This document shows, piece by piece, positions 21,954 through 30,208 of a stretch of DNA of 38,496 nucleotides. Origin of the DNA: VGCC01 sp964495555 (GTDB lineage Bacteria > Actinomycetota > Actinomycetes > S36-B12); the NCBI GenBank assembly GCA_964495555.1, contig CAZBWA010000010.1, positions 1 to 38,496 of the forward strand. Direction: 5' to 3'. The translations under genes and the position numbers were made by a program. The notes below the pieces were generated by a model. It worked only from the letters and a program-made list of their open reading frames with translations, did no database searches and was not told where the DNA came from. Each line of letters starts with the position of its first letter. Positions within the stretch are counted from its first letter, which is position 1.

Positions 21954-22862
21954 TCACACGCGCAGGTACTTGCGGAGTGTGAGGAACGCCGCGAAGACCG
22001 CCAGGAGGATGCCGACCCCCAGCAGGACCGGGGCGATCGCCAGGACGGCGTCCCACCCGACGAACGCAGTGAACTGGAAGGAGGGGGCCAGGACCTGGTC
22101 GATGACGATCGCCTTCGTGGCCACCAGGCCGGCGATGGCGAGAACCGCGCCCAGGGTGGCGGCCAAGGCAGCCTCCAGCAGGAAGGGCAACTGGATGTAG
22201 AAGTTGGAGGCGCCCACCAGCCGCATGATCCCGGTTTCACGCCGTCGGCTGAAGGCGGCAACGCGCATTGTGTTCACAATCAGCAGGACCGTCACCACCA
22301 GCATCACACCGGCGATGATCAATGCGACGGCTTGGAGACCATTGAGCAGGCGGAAGAACTTGTCGAGGATCTGCCGCTGATCGTTGACCTGCTCGATACC
22401 CGGACGACCCTGGAAGGCAGATGCGACCACGTCGTACTTCGTCGGATCGGAGAGCTTCACTCGGAAGGACTCCGGGAGGGCGTTCTCACTGACGTTGTCC
22501 ACGATGGGCGAGTTCGCGAATTGCTCCTTGAAACGCTGGTAGGCCTCGGCCTTTGACTCGAAGTACACCTCCTGCACGAGCGGCCGCAGGGATTCCAGAT
22601 CGGATGCGATCTGATCGCGCTGCGCGTCGGTGACCTCTCCGCCCGCGCACGAGGGTGTGTCACTTCCCCGCGAGCACAGGAAGATCGAGACTTCGACCTT
22701 GTCGTACCAGAAGTCCTGCATGGTGGCGACCTGCGCTCGCACCAGGAGGCTGACACCGAAAAGCGCCAGGGACACCGCGACGGTGATGATGACCGCGATG
22801 GTCATCGTCAGGTTACGACGGAGACCTGCGCCGACCTCACTTGCGACGAATTGCGCTCTCAT
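21954..22862 (-). CDS. ftsX: Cell-division membrane protein FtsX
   Basis: 302 residues with four membrane helices: about 19-42, then after an exported loop about 175-200, 220-245 and 270-295. The loop (about 45-170) contains CSRGSDTPSCAGG, a Cys pair likely forming a disulfide, and is where FtsX holds wall hydrolases. RRRETGIMRLVGASNFYIQLPF is the coupling segment to FtsE. The ATG overlaps the ftsE stop (TGATG). Confidence 0.97.
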   Translation of the reverse strand: MRAQFVASEVGAGLRRNLTMTIAVIITVAVSLALFGVSLLVRAQVATMQDFWYDKVEVSIFLCSRGSDTPSCAGGEVTDAQRDQIASDLESLRPLVQEVYFESKAEAYQRFKEQFANSPIVDNVSENALPESFRVKLSDPTKYDVVASAFQGRPGIEQVNDQRQILDKFFRLLNGLQAVALIIAGVMLVVTVLLIVNTMRVAAFSRRRETGIMRLVGASNFYIQLPFLLEAALAATLGAVLAIAGLVATKAIVIDQVLAPSFQFTAFVGWDAVLAIAPVLLGVGILLAVFAAFLTLRKYLRV

Positions 22863-23551
22863 CAGCCACCGTACCCATAGACACCGCGCGTCTGATCGCG
22901 CACAACATGGCCGGATGCAAGTTCGATCACGCGCCTGCGCATCTGATCCACGATCTGGGCGTCGTGCGTGGACATCACGACGGTGGTCCCCAAACGGTTG
23001 ATGCGATCCAGGAGCTTCATGATCCCGACGGAGGTTCCCGGGTCCAGGTTGCCGGTGGGTTCGTCGGCGATGAGGAGCATGGGCCGATTGACGAACGCTC
23101 GTGCGATTGCAACGCGCTGTTGTTCGCCGCCAGAGAGTTCATCGGGACGCCGTGCTTCCTTGCCCTCCAGGCCGACGACCTCCAAGACCTCCGGAACGAC
23201 GCGCTTGATCTGCGACGACGGCTTCCCGATCACCTCGAGGGCGAAGGCCACGTTCTCGTAGACCGACTTGTTGGGCAGGAGTCGGAAATCCTGGAAGACG
23301 GTGCCGATCTGGCGTCGCAACGCAGGGATCTTCCAATTGCTCAGTCGGTTGAGCTCCTTGCCGAGCACCCACACCGCGCCCACGTTGGGCCGCTCCTCGC
23401 GCAGCACGAGGCGCAGGAAGGTGGACTTCCCCGAGCCCGAGGGCCCGACCAGGAAGACGAATTCACCCTTCTCGATCTCCAGGGACACATCGTCCAGGGC
23501 CGGACGATTCTGGTTCGCGTACGTCTTGGTGACGTTCTCGAAAAGGATCAC
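22862..23551 (-). CDS. ftsE: Cell-division ATP-binding protein FtsE
   Basis: 229-residue ABC ATPase. Walker A is GPSGSGKST (about 37-45), the Q loop is VFQDFRLLP, the signature is LSGGEQQR and Walker B is LLIADEP, with a switch His in STHD. It drives FtsX to activate septal hydrolases. The C-terminal GVYGYGG tail is like other actinobacterial FtsE proteins. GTG at 23551 follows a GGAAAG-containing leader with a TAGACT hexamer near 23590, suggesting its own promoter in the 63-bp gap after prfB. Confidence 0.97.
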   Translation of the reverse strand: MILFENVTKTYANQNRPALDDVSLEIEKGEFVFLVGPSGSGKSTFLRLVLREERPNVGAVWVLGKELNRLSNWKIPALRRQIGTVFQDFRLLPNKSVYENVAFALEVIGKPSSQIKRVVPEVLEVVGLEGKEARRPDELSGGEQQRVAIARAFVNRPMLLIADEPTGNLDPGTSVGIMKLLDRINRLGTTVVMSTHDAQIVDQMRRRVIELASGHVVRDQTRGVYGYGG

Positions 23552-23614
23552 GCTGGGGGCACTTTCCGGGTGGGGACGATTTCCAGCAGTCTAAGTGACG
23601 TTTCGTGAGAGTCC

Positions 23615-24727
23615 CTAGGACGCGCCCGACGTCTGCTTCCTCCATCGGACCCCCGCCTCGATGAAGGCGTCGATCTCCCCGTCAAGCACGGCCCCCGTGT
23701 TACCCGTCTCATATTCGAACCGCAAATCCTTCACCATTTGATAAGGATGCAGGACGTAGGAACGCATCTGGTTCCCCCACGATCCGGATGAATCTGCCTT
23801 GAGCGCGTCGAGCTTCGCCCGCTCCTCCTGGCGCCGGACCTCGAGGAGTTTCGCCTGCAGGATCGCCATCGCGGTGGCGCGGTTCTGCAATTGCGAGCGC
23901 TCGTTCTGACACGACACGACGATTCCCGTCGGAATGTGCGTGATGCGTACCGCGGAGTCCGTGGTGTTCACCCCCTGTCCACCTGGACCACTCGAGCGAT
24001 ACACATCGATGCGGAGGTCGTCATCAGGTATGTCGATGCTTTCCGTCTGCTCGATCACCGGGATGACCTCGACGCCCGCGAACGAAGTCTGACGTCGACC
24101 TTGATTATCGAAAGGTGAGATACGTACGAGGCGATGGGTGCCCTGCTCCACGGAGAGCGTCCCGTAGGCGTAGGGCGCCTTGATCGCGAACGTCGCGGAC
24201 TTGATACCGGCTTCCTCCGCATAGGAGACGTCGTAGACCTCGTACGGCCAGCCGTGGCGCTCGCAGTAGCGGGTGTACATCCGCATGAGCATCTCGGCCC
24301 AGTCGGCGGCGTCCACTCCTCCCGCCTCGGCGCGGATCGTCATGAGCGCCTCTCGGGAGTCGTACTCGCCGGAGAGGAGGGTGCGCACCTCGAGGTCACC
24401 GATCGCGCCCTCGAGATCGGACAGCTCCTTATCCCCCTCGGCCTTGGAGGCTGCATCCCCTTCGGCCTCAGCGAGTTCGAAAAGGATGGGCAGGTCGTCG
24501 AGGCGGACCCTGAGCGCCTCGAGCTTGCGGAGCTCCCCCTGGAGATAGCTGAGGCGACTGGTCACCTGCTGCGCATGCGCCTGGTCGTCCCAGAGGTCTG
24601 GTGCCGAAGCCTGGACCTCGAGCTCGTCGATCGCGGCACGCATGCCCACGGGGTCGAGCACCTTCTCGATGCTGGCCATCGTCGATTGCAGTGCCGCCAT
24701 GCGCTCGGAGGTGTCATCGGCAGCCAC
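23615..24727 (-). CDS. prfB: Peptide chain release factor 2
   Basis: 370 residues. The stop-codon tripeptide SPF is in RISPFDNQGRRQTSF, and the catalytic GGQ is in GPGGQGVNTTDSAVRITHIPTG. The frame is continuous: the internal TGA frameshift used by E. coli is absent, as in many actinobacteria. The start is GTG at 24727 with no ribosome binding site; TAACCT ends 8 nt upstream, so a nearly leaderless start is possible. It lies 17 bp after the tad cluster, in the same direction. Confidence 0.96.
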   Translation of the reverse strand: MAADDTSERMAALQSTMASIEKVLDPVGMRAAIDELEVQASAPDLWDDQAHAQQVTSRLSYLQGELRKLEALRVRLDDLPILFELAEAEGDAASKAEGDKELSDLEGAIGDLEVRTLLSGEYDSREALMTIRAEAGGVDAADWAEMLMRMYTRYCERHGWPYEVYDVSYAEEAGIKSATFAIKAPYAYGTLSVEQGTHRLVRISPFDNQGRRQTSFAGVEVIPVIEQTESIDIPDDDLRIDVYRSSGPGGQGVNTTDSAVRITHIPTGIVVSCQNERSQLQNRATAMAILQAKLLEVRRQEERAKLDALKADSSGSWGNQMRSYVLHPYQMVKDLRFEYETGNTGAVLDGEIDAFIEAGVRWRKQTSGAS

Positions 24728-24744
24728 GAGCGCACAGGTTACGG

Positions 24745-25179
24745 CTACGAGGTCGGCCGGTAGTCCAGGCGGGCATCCGAGCGCACCCGGATCACGGGGG
24801 AATCGATCAGGGTGAGGAAGCCGAGTCGACCCGGAGCAGCCAATTCCACCCGCACCACGTCGTCGACCACCACGACCTGTTCCAGCCTCATGCCGGCGAT
24901 GGGATCATCCACATTCGCCTCCTCGATCGCGCTCCGCACGCGCTGCACAGCCACCGCCGGGACGAGTGTCGTCGCCATGGTGGCACCGCGTGCGTAGTAC
25001 GCGTCGAGGTCGATGCCCTGTGCGCCCGCAAGCGCTGCCGCATCCGCGCGTGATTGGAGAGTCATGCGCTGCAAAAAGAGCGCGGCCGCATCAGTGACGA
25101 CGGCAAGGGCGAGGAGACAGATGCCGAGGAAGCCCAGACCCATGAGCAGGACGCTCCCCTCGTCTCGGCGCACTCTCAT
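24745..25179 (-). CDS. TadG-like Flp pilus assembly protein (pilus-pseudopilin, short)
   Basis: 144 residues. RRDEGSVLLMGLGFLGICLLALAVVTDAAALFLQRMTLQSRADAAALAGAQGID is the N-terminal TadE/TadG helix region with a prepilin-like charged-Gly junction. The rest is a small exported domain rich in Val. Full TadG proteins are longer and carry a von Willebrand domain; this one lacks it. It starts in an ATGA overlap with the preceding TadE-like gene. Confidence 0.85.
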   Translation of the reverse strand: MRVRRDEGSVLLMGLGFLGICLLALAVVTDAAALFLQRMTLQSRADAAALAGAQGIDLDAYYARGATMATTLVPAVAVQRVRSAIEEANVDDPIAGMRLEQVVVVDDVVRVELAAPGRLGFLTLIDSPVIRVRSDARLDYRPTS

Positions 25180-25607
25180 GACGGATCCGACCGGAACGAG
25201 TCGATCACCAGGGTTTGCGAATCGCGGATGGGCCAACCCACGTCACCCTCAAGCGATGCAGGGATCCACGGTAGGGGCATGACCCAGTCCATATCGACGT
25301 GCACCCTCGACCCCGGCGTCAGGCACCCACCCTCACACGTGATGCGCAGTGCATCCGCGGGTGGTTCCACACCGTGGTCGTCGAACGCCAGGGTGGCGGC
25401 GGCGCGCGCTGCCAACTGTCCCGAGGCCGGGGAGTCGGCCTGCATGAAAATGCGCGCGGCCTCGCGCACCGCATGGCCCGCGGCAGCGTGCGCACGATGG
25501 ATGGCACCCACGGTGATCGTCATGTAGACGAGAGGGACCAGAAGGCCCACCGCCACCACGATGAACTCCAGCGTCGCGGACCCGCCGTCGTCCCGCCAGT
25601 TCCTCAT
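25176..25607 (-). CDS. TadE-like pseudopilin, second copy
   Basis: 143 residues. The N-terminal motif DDGGSATLEFIVVAVGLLVPLVYMTITV is a TadE pseudopilin helix with the conserved Glu five residues after Ser. The exported domain has two Cys residues (CEGGC). The translated start overlaps the previous gene by 4 bp (ATGA). Confidence 0.88.
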   Translation of the reverse strand: MRNWRDDGGSATLEFIVVAVGLLVPLVYMTITVGAIHRAHAAAGHAVREAARIFMQADSPASGQLAARAAATLAFDDHGVEPPADALRITCEGGCLTPGSRVHVDMDWVMPLPWIPASLEGDVGWPIRDSQTLVIDSFRSDPS

Positions 25608-26005
25608 GCCCGCTCCACGACCGCGCGCCCAGTAACGGACATGGGCACTGGACCGAGGATCCCGATGAGCGGGAGATCGGAGGTGACCGTCATTTCGACC
25701 ACCGAGACTCCACCCACGATGGTCAGGCGCCCGTGGACATCCCGAATGGCGCCACCGGCCACGGAGGTCGACACCATGTCCCGGGCCCGACTCTCCCCGA
25801 CTCGCAGATCGCTCCCTGCAAGCGCGGCCCCACGCGCCCCCTCCGCAGCGGCCGCAGTCAGTGTCGTGCGCACATGCAACGCCAGGGCCAACTGGAGGAT
25901 CGCCAGCGCGATGAGCAGAAGCAGAGGTGTGACGAGCGCGAATTCGGCGATCGCACTCCCCTCATCTGATCGGAACCTACGGCTGAGAGACGGAGGAAAT
26001 CGCAC
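25604..26005 (-). CDS. TadE-like pseudopilin
   Basis: 133 residues. SDEGSAIAEFALVTPLLLLIALAILQLALALHVR is the classic TadE N-terminal helix (Glu after the small residues) and a short exported domain follows. GTG at 26005 is inside the end of the pilin gene (29-bp overlap), with a weak ribosome binding site, so translation is probably coupled. Confidence 0.9.
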   Translation of the reverse strand: MRFPPSLSRRFRSDEGSAIAEFALVTPLLLLIALAILQLALALHVRTTLTAAAAEGARGAALAGSDLRVGESRARDMVSTSVAGGAIRDVHGRLTIVGGVSVVEMTVTSDLPLIGILGPVPMSVTGRAVVERA

Positions 26006-26189
26006 GATCGAGGACCGATGTCAGCTGATCGTCGGCGATGAGCCAGATCGCCGTTACGAGTCCCGCAGTCATCACGGCAACAAGTACCCAACCGGGAACA
26101 TCACCGCGGTCGTCCCGAACGCGCTCCACTGCGGAGGCAACGAGACGCAAGGCACGGGACTGGATTCCGAGTGCTAGTCGTGTGGACAT
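25977..26189 (-). CDS. Flp-type pilin or pilin-like small membrane protein
   Basis: 70 residues. A positively charged head (RALRLVASAVERVRDDRG) is followed by one helix (DVPGWVLVAVMTAGLVTAIWLIA) and an amphipathic tail. Position between tadC and tadE is where Flp pilins are encoded. The canonical Gly-X4-Glu-Tyr cleavage site is not exact; DVPGW replaces it, as in several actinobacterial clusters. AAAGGA lies 5 nt before the ATG at 26189. Confidence 0.8.
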   Translation of the reverse strand: MSTRLALGIQSRALRLVASAVERVRDDRGDVPGWVLVAVMTAGLVTAIWLIADDQLTSVLDRAISSVSQP

Positions 26190-26218
26190 GGCATTCCTTT
26201 CTATGCGCGGGATGACGG

Positions 26219-27073
26219 TCATCCCGAGACGAGGGTCAGGGCACGCATGGCCGGGAAGAGGGCGATGAGCACCACTGTGGGAAGGATCAGGAAGACGACG
26301 GGGATGAGCATCGCCACGTCTTTGCGGCCGGCGAGTTCGACGAGGTGGTTGCGTTGGTGGGCGCGCGCATCCGCCGCCTGCGCCCGTAGAACATCCGCGA
26401 GGGGGGTTCCGCGCTCCAGCGAGATAGTGATCCGATCGACGAACCTCTCCACGTCTGGGGAACCCGTAACCTCGGCGACTCGTCGCAAGGCGACGTCGAG
26501 CGTCTCCCCTCCGCGGATGTCGGCCACGCACCCCCTGAGTGCGTCACTCAACTCGCCACCTGACGTCCGGCTGACGCGGGAGAGAGCGGGGACGATCGAC
26601 TCGCCTGCAGCAACCGCGAAGGCCAACAGTTCAGCCACGTTCGGAAGTTGCTGTGCCACGTGCGTCCGCATGCGCTTCTCGCGAGCAACGCGATACTGCC
26701 GCTCACCCAGCACCCCGACCATGCCACCGAGGACAGGAAGGAGCACGAGCAGAAGAGGGCTCTCGCCGCCCACCGTCGCTACGACGCCCGCGATACCGCC
26801 GATGCCTACTCCCATCGCGACACACATGAGTCGCTGTGTGACCCATCCGCGCAGACCCGCGCGCTGTCGACGTTCCGGGAGCAAGGCCATGAACAGGCCC
26901 ACCGGGTCGCGTCCGTCCTGCGGCGCGGTGTCGATGCCGAGGTGGATCAGAGTCCGATCCGCCAATGAGGGGCGCGCGATCATGCGGATCCGCTGGAGGA
27001 CGAGGAGCAGTCCCACGCTCGTTGCCAGCCCAAGCACCGCCCCGACTCCCGCGATGCCATCGAGGGAGGTCAT
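26219..27073 (-). CDS. tadC: TadC-like inner-membrane platform protein
   Basis: 284 residues with the type II secretion F domain (AVAAGESIVPALSRVSRTSGGELSDALRGCVADIRGGETLDVALRRVAEVTG and SLERGTPLADVLRAQAADARAHQRNH) between hydrophobic segments. It ends in a strong helix, VAMLIPVVFLILPTVVLIALFPAM. The ATG at 27073 overlaps the tadB stop (ATGA); the longer frame reads shadows of tadB. Confidence 0.92.
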   Translation of the reverse strand: MTSLDGIAGVGAVLGLATSVGLLLVLQRIRMIARPSLADRTLIHLGIDTAPQDGRDPVGLFMALLPERRQRAGLRGWVTQRLMCVAMGVGIGGIAGVVATVGGESPLLLVLLPVLGGMVGVLGERQYRVAREKRMRTHVAQQLPNVAELLAFAVAAGESIVPALSRVSRTSGGELSDALRGCVADIRGGETLDVALRRVAEVTGSPDVERFVDRITISLERGTPLADVLRAQAADARAHQRNHLVELAGRKDVAMLIPVVFLILPTVVLIALFPAMRALTLVSG

Positions 27074-27930
27074 GCCGTCACCGCCTGCAGGTCCCAGCGG
27101 CGTTCCTGCGGGAGGCGACCGATCGCCAGCATGAGGCGATACGCGACGAGCGAGATGATCGCGGCGACCACCAACACGAGCGCTCCGAGGCCCGTACTGA
27201 ATGCCGCCACAGCCTCGGGACGTGTGCACAGCAGGGCCAGAGTCACCCAGGGCGCGGCAACGGACACGCGTGCCGCATTGACCGTCCAACTCTGTCGCGC
27301 CTCAATATCACCGCGCGTACGCGCATCCTCACGGAGTAGCGCCGACAGCGTGCGGAGGACCGTGCCGAGATCCGTGCCACCGACATCCCACGCGACCGCG
27401 AGTGCAGCGACGACCCGATCAGCGGTCGGGTCGGCCATGTCCCCGCGGAGCATCTCCAACGCACCCGTGAAGGACCCCGTAGCCCGGTACTCACCTGCGA
27501 AGCGCACGAAATACGGGCGAAGGGGCTCGGGCCCGCGCCCCCCGAGATCGGTGACCGCCTCCGGCAGCGCCAGTCCCGCGCGCACCCCGGACACCAGGGA
27601 GTCCACGGCGTCAGGCCATGCGGCCCGACGCGCATGCACGAGTTGGCGTGCGCGTCGGCGCAGAAGCATGAAGGGGAGAAAACCCGCGAGTAGGGCCGCC
27701 AGGAGCGCCGCCATGGGAATCGCGGTGACGATCAGCGTCAGCGCACCGATGATCACAGCACTCGCCAGGCACGCTCCCACCACGGCGGCGGGAGTGATGC
27801 GCGGGATACCCGCGTGCGTGATCAGGACGCCCACACGTGAAGTGCGCACCCTCTGGGTCCGCGGCCGCCAGGCACTGGCCATGAGGAGCACTCCGACGGC
27901 TACGAGGAGTCCGATGAGGGCACCCATCAC
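27070..27930 (-). CDS. tadB: TadB-like inner-membrane platform protein
   Basis: 286 residues. Membrane helices at about 2-20 and 48-90 precede the F domain (AAWPDAVDSLVSGVRAGLALPEAVTDL; VGGTDLGTVLRTLSALLREDARTRGDIEARQSWTVNAARVS), and two more helices end the protein. GTG at 27930 and ATG at 27927 are adjacent; the tadA stop is shared (GTGATG). The gene pairs with tadC as the Tad platform. Confidence 0.92.
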   Translation of the reverse strand: MMGALIGLLVAVGVLLMASAWRPRTQRVRTSRVGVLITHAGIPRITPAAVVGACLASAVIIGALTLIVTAIPMAALLAALLAGFLPFMLLRRRARQLVHARRAAWPDAVDSLVSGVRAGLALPEAVTDLGGRGPEPLRPYFVRFAGEYRATGSFTGALEMLRGDMADPTADRVVAALAVAWDVGGTDLGTVLRTLSALLREDARTRGDIEARQSWTVNAARVSVAAPWVTLALLCTRPEAVAAFSTGLGALVLVVAAIISLVAYRLMLAIGRLPQERRWDLQAVTA

Positions 27931-29153
27931 GCCACCCGATGCACGACGGGATCGAGAAGATCATTGAGCGCAATCCCGCACCGTGCAAAGCGATCGGGGT
28001 GGGGTGGATAGCCCGCTCCCCTCTCGAGCCCTATTCCCTGGTCCTTGAAGATGGTCGCCATTTCGACGACACCGTTCTCCACGCGTCCGGTGACGCCGGC
28101 GATCTCGGAAATCCGACGGGCACCGTCCACGTCCGTGCGTGTGTGCACGACGAGGTCGACGGCCGATGCGACGGTCGGCACGACGAACTCACCGGGAATA
28201 TTGCGTCCTGCGAGAAGTGGAAGGGTGCAGAGTTTCGTGACGGCTTCGCGTGCACTGTTCGCGTGGATGGTGGCCATCGCGGGCATCCCGGAGTTCATCG
28301 CGATCAAGAGGTCGAGCGCCTCAGCCTGACGTACCTCCCCCACGATGAGCCGTGTCGGACGCATGCGCAGCGCCTCACGAACGAGGCGGCGCAGGGGAAT
28401 CCCGCCCGTGCCCTCGAGACTGGGGTCCCTCGTCTGCAAGGCGACCCAGTCGGGGTGATCGACGTCGATCTCGAACACTTCCTCGCAACTGATGATGCGC
28501 TCCTGTGCTGGCACGCTGCCCAGGAGCCCTGACAACAGGGTCGTCTTCCCCGCCTGCGTGCTTCCCGCGATCACGACGTTCAATCCCGCGCGCACACTCG
28601 CATCGAGGAATCGGGCGGCGGGCTCGGTCAACGTGCCACGTGACACGAGGTCGCGAATATGCCGGGCGCGGACGATGAACTTGCGGATGTTGACGACCCA
28701 GTGCCGACGCGTGACATCGGGGATTGCCACATGGAGGCGACTCCCGTCGGGCAGCGTCGCATCGACGAAGGGCTCCGAGAGATCCAGGCGACGACCCGAC
28801 GTGCGCAGCATCCGCTCGACGAGCCCGCGGACCTCACCCTCCGAGAGGACCACGTCCGTGAGGCTCGACCGGCCCTCCCGCGCGACGAACACGCGATGGG
28901 GCTCGTTCCACCAGATCTCCTCGACGGTGGGGTCCTCGAAGAGGCGTTGGAGCGGGCCGAAGCCCGCCAGGGAGTGGTGGACGTCGCGGACCATCCGGTG
29001 CGCATCCGCGGGCGATCCGGAGAGGAAGAACTCGGCTGCCTCCTGCTCGATCAGGCGCAGGACTCGGTCGGAATCGACGAGGGGGTCGATTCCTTCCCTG
29101 CGGATGTGGCCCCGCACACGAGTCTCGAGTTGCTCGCGAAGCTCGACGTCCAT
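27927..29153 (-). CDS. tadA: TadA/CpaF-type secretion ATPase for the Flp pilus
   Basis: 408 residues. The Walker A motif is GSTQAGKT (about 197-204). The Asp-box region EEVFEID, the Walker-B-like RPTRLIVGEVR, and the His box MATIHANSAREAV are intact. The N-terminal domain has FGPLQRLFEDPTVEEIWWNEP, typical of CpaF. It powers pilus assembly from the cytoplasm. No tadZ/cpaE gene lies upstream, though most Tad loci have one. GGAGGG lies about 8 nt before the ATG. Paired DnaA-box-like repeats lie 73-95 nt upstream. Confidence 0.95.
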   Translation of the reverse strand: MDVELREQLETRVRGHIRREGIDPLVDSDRVLRLIEQEAAEFFLSGSPADAHRMVRDVHHSLAGFGPLQRLFEDPTVEEIWWNEPHRVFVAREGRSSLTDVVLSEGEVRGLVERMLRTSGRRLDLSEPFVDATLPDGSRLHVAIPDVTRRHWVVNIRKFIVRARHIRDLVSRGTLTEPAARFLDASVRAGLNVVIAGSTQAGKTTLLSGLLGSVPAQERIISCEEVFEIDVDHPDWVALQTRDPSLEGTGGIPLRRLVREALRMRPTRLIVGEVRQAEALDLLIAMNSGMPAMATIHANSAREAVTKLCTLPLLAGRNIPGEFVVPTVASAVDLVVHTRTDVDGARRISEIAGVTGRVENGVVEMATIFKDQGIGLERGAGYPPHPDRFARCGIALNDLLDPVVHRVA

Positions 29154-29225
29154 ATCCCCGCCCTCCGTCGGTTCCGTTGACGGTAAGACGGCTCAGAGAC
29201 GTACGGGAGCCCCTGGACGAGACCT

Positions 29226-29248
29226 TGTGGATAACGGGGTGTGGATTA
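29226..29248 (-). repeat. Two DnaA-box-like direct repeats upstream of tadA
   Basis: TGTGGATAA (29226-29234), a perfect DnaA box in complement, is followed 14 bp later by TGTGGATTA (29240-29248), one mismatch. The wider repeat TGTGGATAACGGGG / TGTGGATTAGCGGG agrees at 12 of 14 positions. It lies between the alpha/beta hydrolase stop and tadA. Confidence 0.6.
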
Positions 29249-30148
29249 GCGGGAGGTGACGCGCGCGTCACGTGCGATGAAGCGATCCCAGGCCGCCTTC
29301 ACGAACTCCGGATGCTCCATCTGCGCGACGTGGCCGCTATCGGGGAGGACAACCACGTGCGCGTCACGGAAGACCGACGTCGCCCGATGCGCGGAGCGCG
29401 CATCCACGAGCGGGTCCTTACGTCCGTAGATCAAGAGCGTGGGCGCGGTGACGCGCTCGGCCAACTTCCAGGGACGGTCAGGCCCCCGATCGACATACGT
29501 CTTGAGCAAGGACCTGAGCGTGCGGAGGAAGACCTCGGGGACGTAGGGAAGCCCATCGCGCTTCTGCAGCTCGGCCACGGCCTCGGACACTCGTGCCGGC
29601 GGCAGTCGCGAGGGGTCCGCGAAGTTCGCCTCCACGGACATGCGGATGCGATCCTCGGCCTGTGCTTGCAGGAACTTCGGCATCAATCGCTCCCCGACGC
29701 CCGGGATCGCGATCATGGGCAGGTGCATATTCCCCTTCGTCGCGTACAGGCTCGGGAGCGCTGGCGAGATCAAGGTGAGGGACCGCAGAAGATGCGGATG
29801 GCGCGCGGCGAGGTTCAGCGCGACCGCGCCCCCGAAGGAGTTCCCGAACAGGTGCACGGGACCGATGTCCAACTGCTCGATGAGCATCAGCAGGGAACGG
29901 GCGTGGGCCCTGGGTGACATGTCACCGTCTCGCGGCGGCGGGGACATCCCGAATCCACCGAGGTCCACGGCGTATCCATCGACCTCATCGCGCATCCGGA
30001 ACATGAGGTCGGTCCAATTGAGGGCCGAGCCTCCCAGGCCATGGACGAACACCGCGGCCGGACGATCCGTAGAGCCCGTGCTGCGCACATGGAGCGTGCG
30101 ATCGGGCAGCACGATCTCCGTGCCGGGGAAGGGTCCGGGCGCGATCAC
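29246..30148 (-). CDS. Alpha/beta-fold hydrolase
   Basis: 300 residues. The nucleophile elbow is GNSFGGA (about 102-108), the oxyanion region is VHGLGGSALNW, the acid is probably in GRKDPLVD, and the catalytic His is in DSGHVAQMEHP. It has no signal peptide. GTG at 30148 lies exactly 6 nt after TAGCCT, so it is leaderless. It diverges from a TetR gene across 60 bp, so that regulator may control it. Substrate unknown; esterases and lactonases of this fold look alike. Confidence 0.92.
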   Translation of the reverse strand: MIAPGPFPGTEIVLPDRTLHVRSTGSTDRPAAVFVHGLGGSALNWTDLMFRMRDEVDGYAVDLGGFGMSPPPRDGDMSPRAHARSLLMLIEQLDIGPVHLFGNSFGGAVALNLAARHPHLLRSLTLISPALPSLYATKGNMHLPMIAIPGVGERLMPKFLQAQAEDRIRMSVEANFADPSRLPPARVSEAVAELQKRDGLPYVPEVFLRTLRSLLKTYVDRGPDRPWKLAERVTAPTLLIYGRKDPLVDARSAHRATSVFRDAHVVVLPDSGHVAQMEHPEFVKAAWDRFIARDARVTSR

Positions 30149-30154
30149 GTGGTC

Positions 30155-30160
30155 AGGCTA
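30155..30160 (-). promoter_or_regulatory. -10 hexamer TAGCCT, leaderless start for the alpha/beta hydrolase
   Basis: On the minus strand TAGCCT is followed by 6 nt and GTG at 30148. It is 36 bp from the TetR -10, so the two divergent promoters share their upstream DNA. Confidence 0.6.
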
Positions 30161-30196
30161 CGTCCTCGACCCCTCCGGAAGCGCCGAGAGTCCCGT

Positions 30197-30202
30197 TAGG
30201 GT
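30197..30202 (+). promoter_or_regulatory. -10 hexamer TAGGGT, leaderless start for the TetR gene
   Basis: TAGGGT is followed by exactly 6 nt and ATG at 30209, with no ribosome binding site. Confidence 0.65.
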
Positions 30203-30208
30203 GGCCGG

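Noticed and set aside
23615..24727. Programmed frameshift in prfB
   Set aside because: The reading frame is continuous with no in-frame TGA near codon 25, so the E. coli mechanism is absent here.
29226..29248. Replication origin at the DnaA boxes
   Set aside because: Only two boxes, no AT-rich unwinding region and no dnaA or dnaN nearby.
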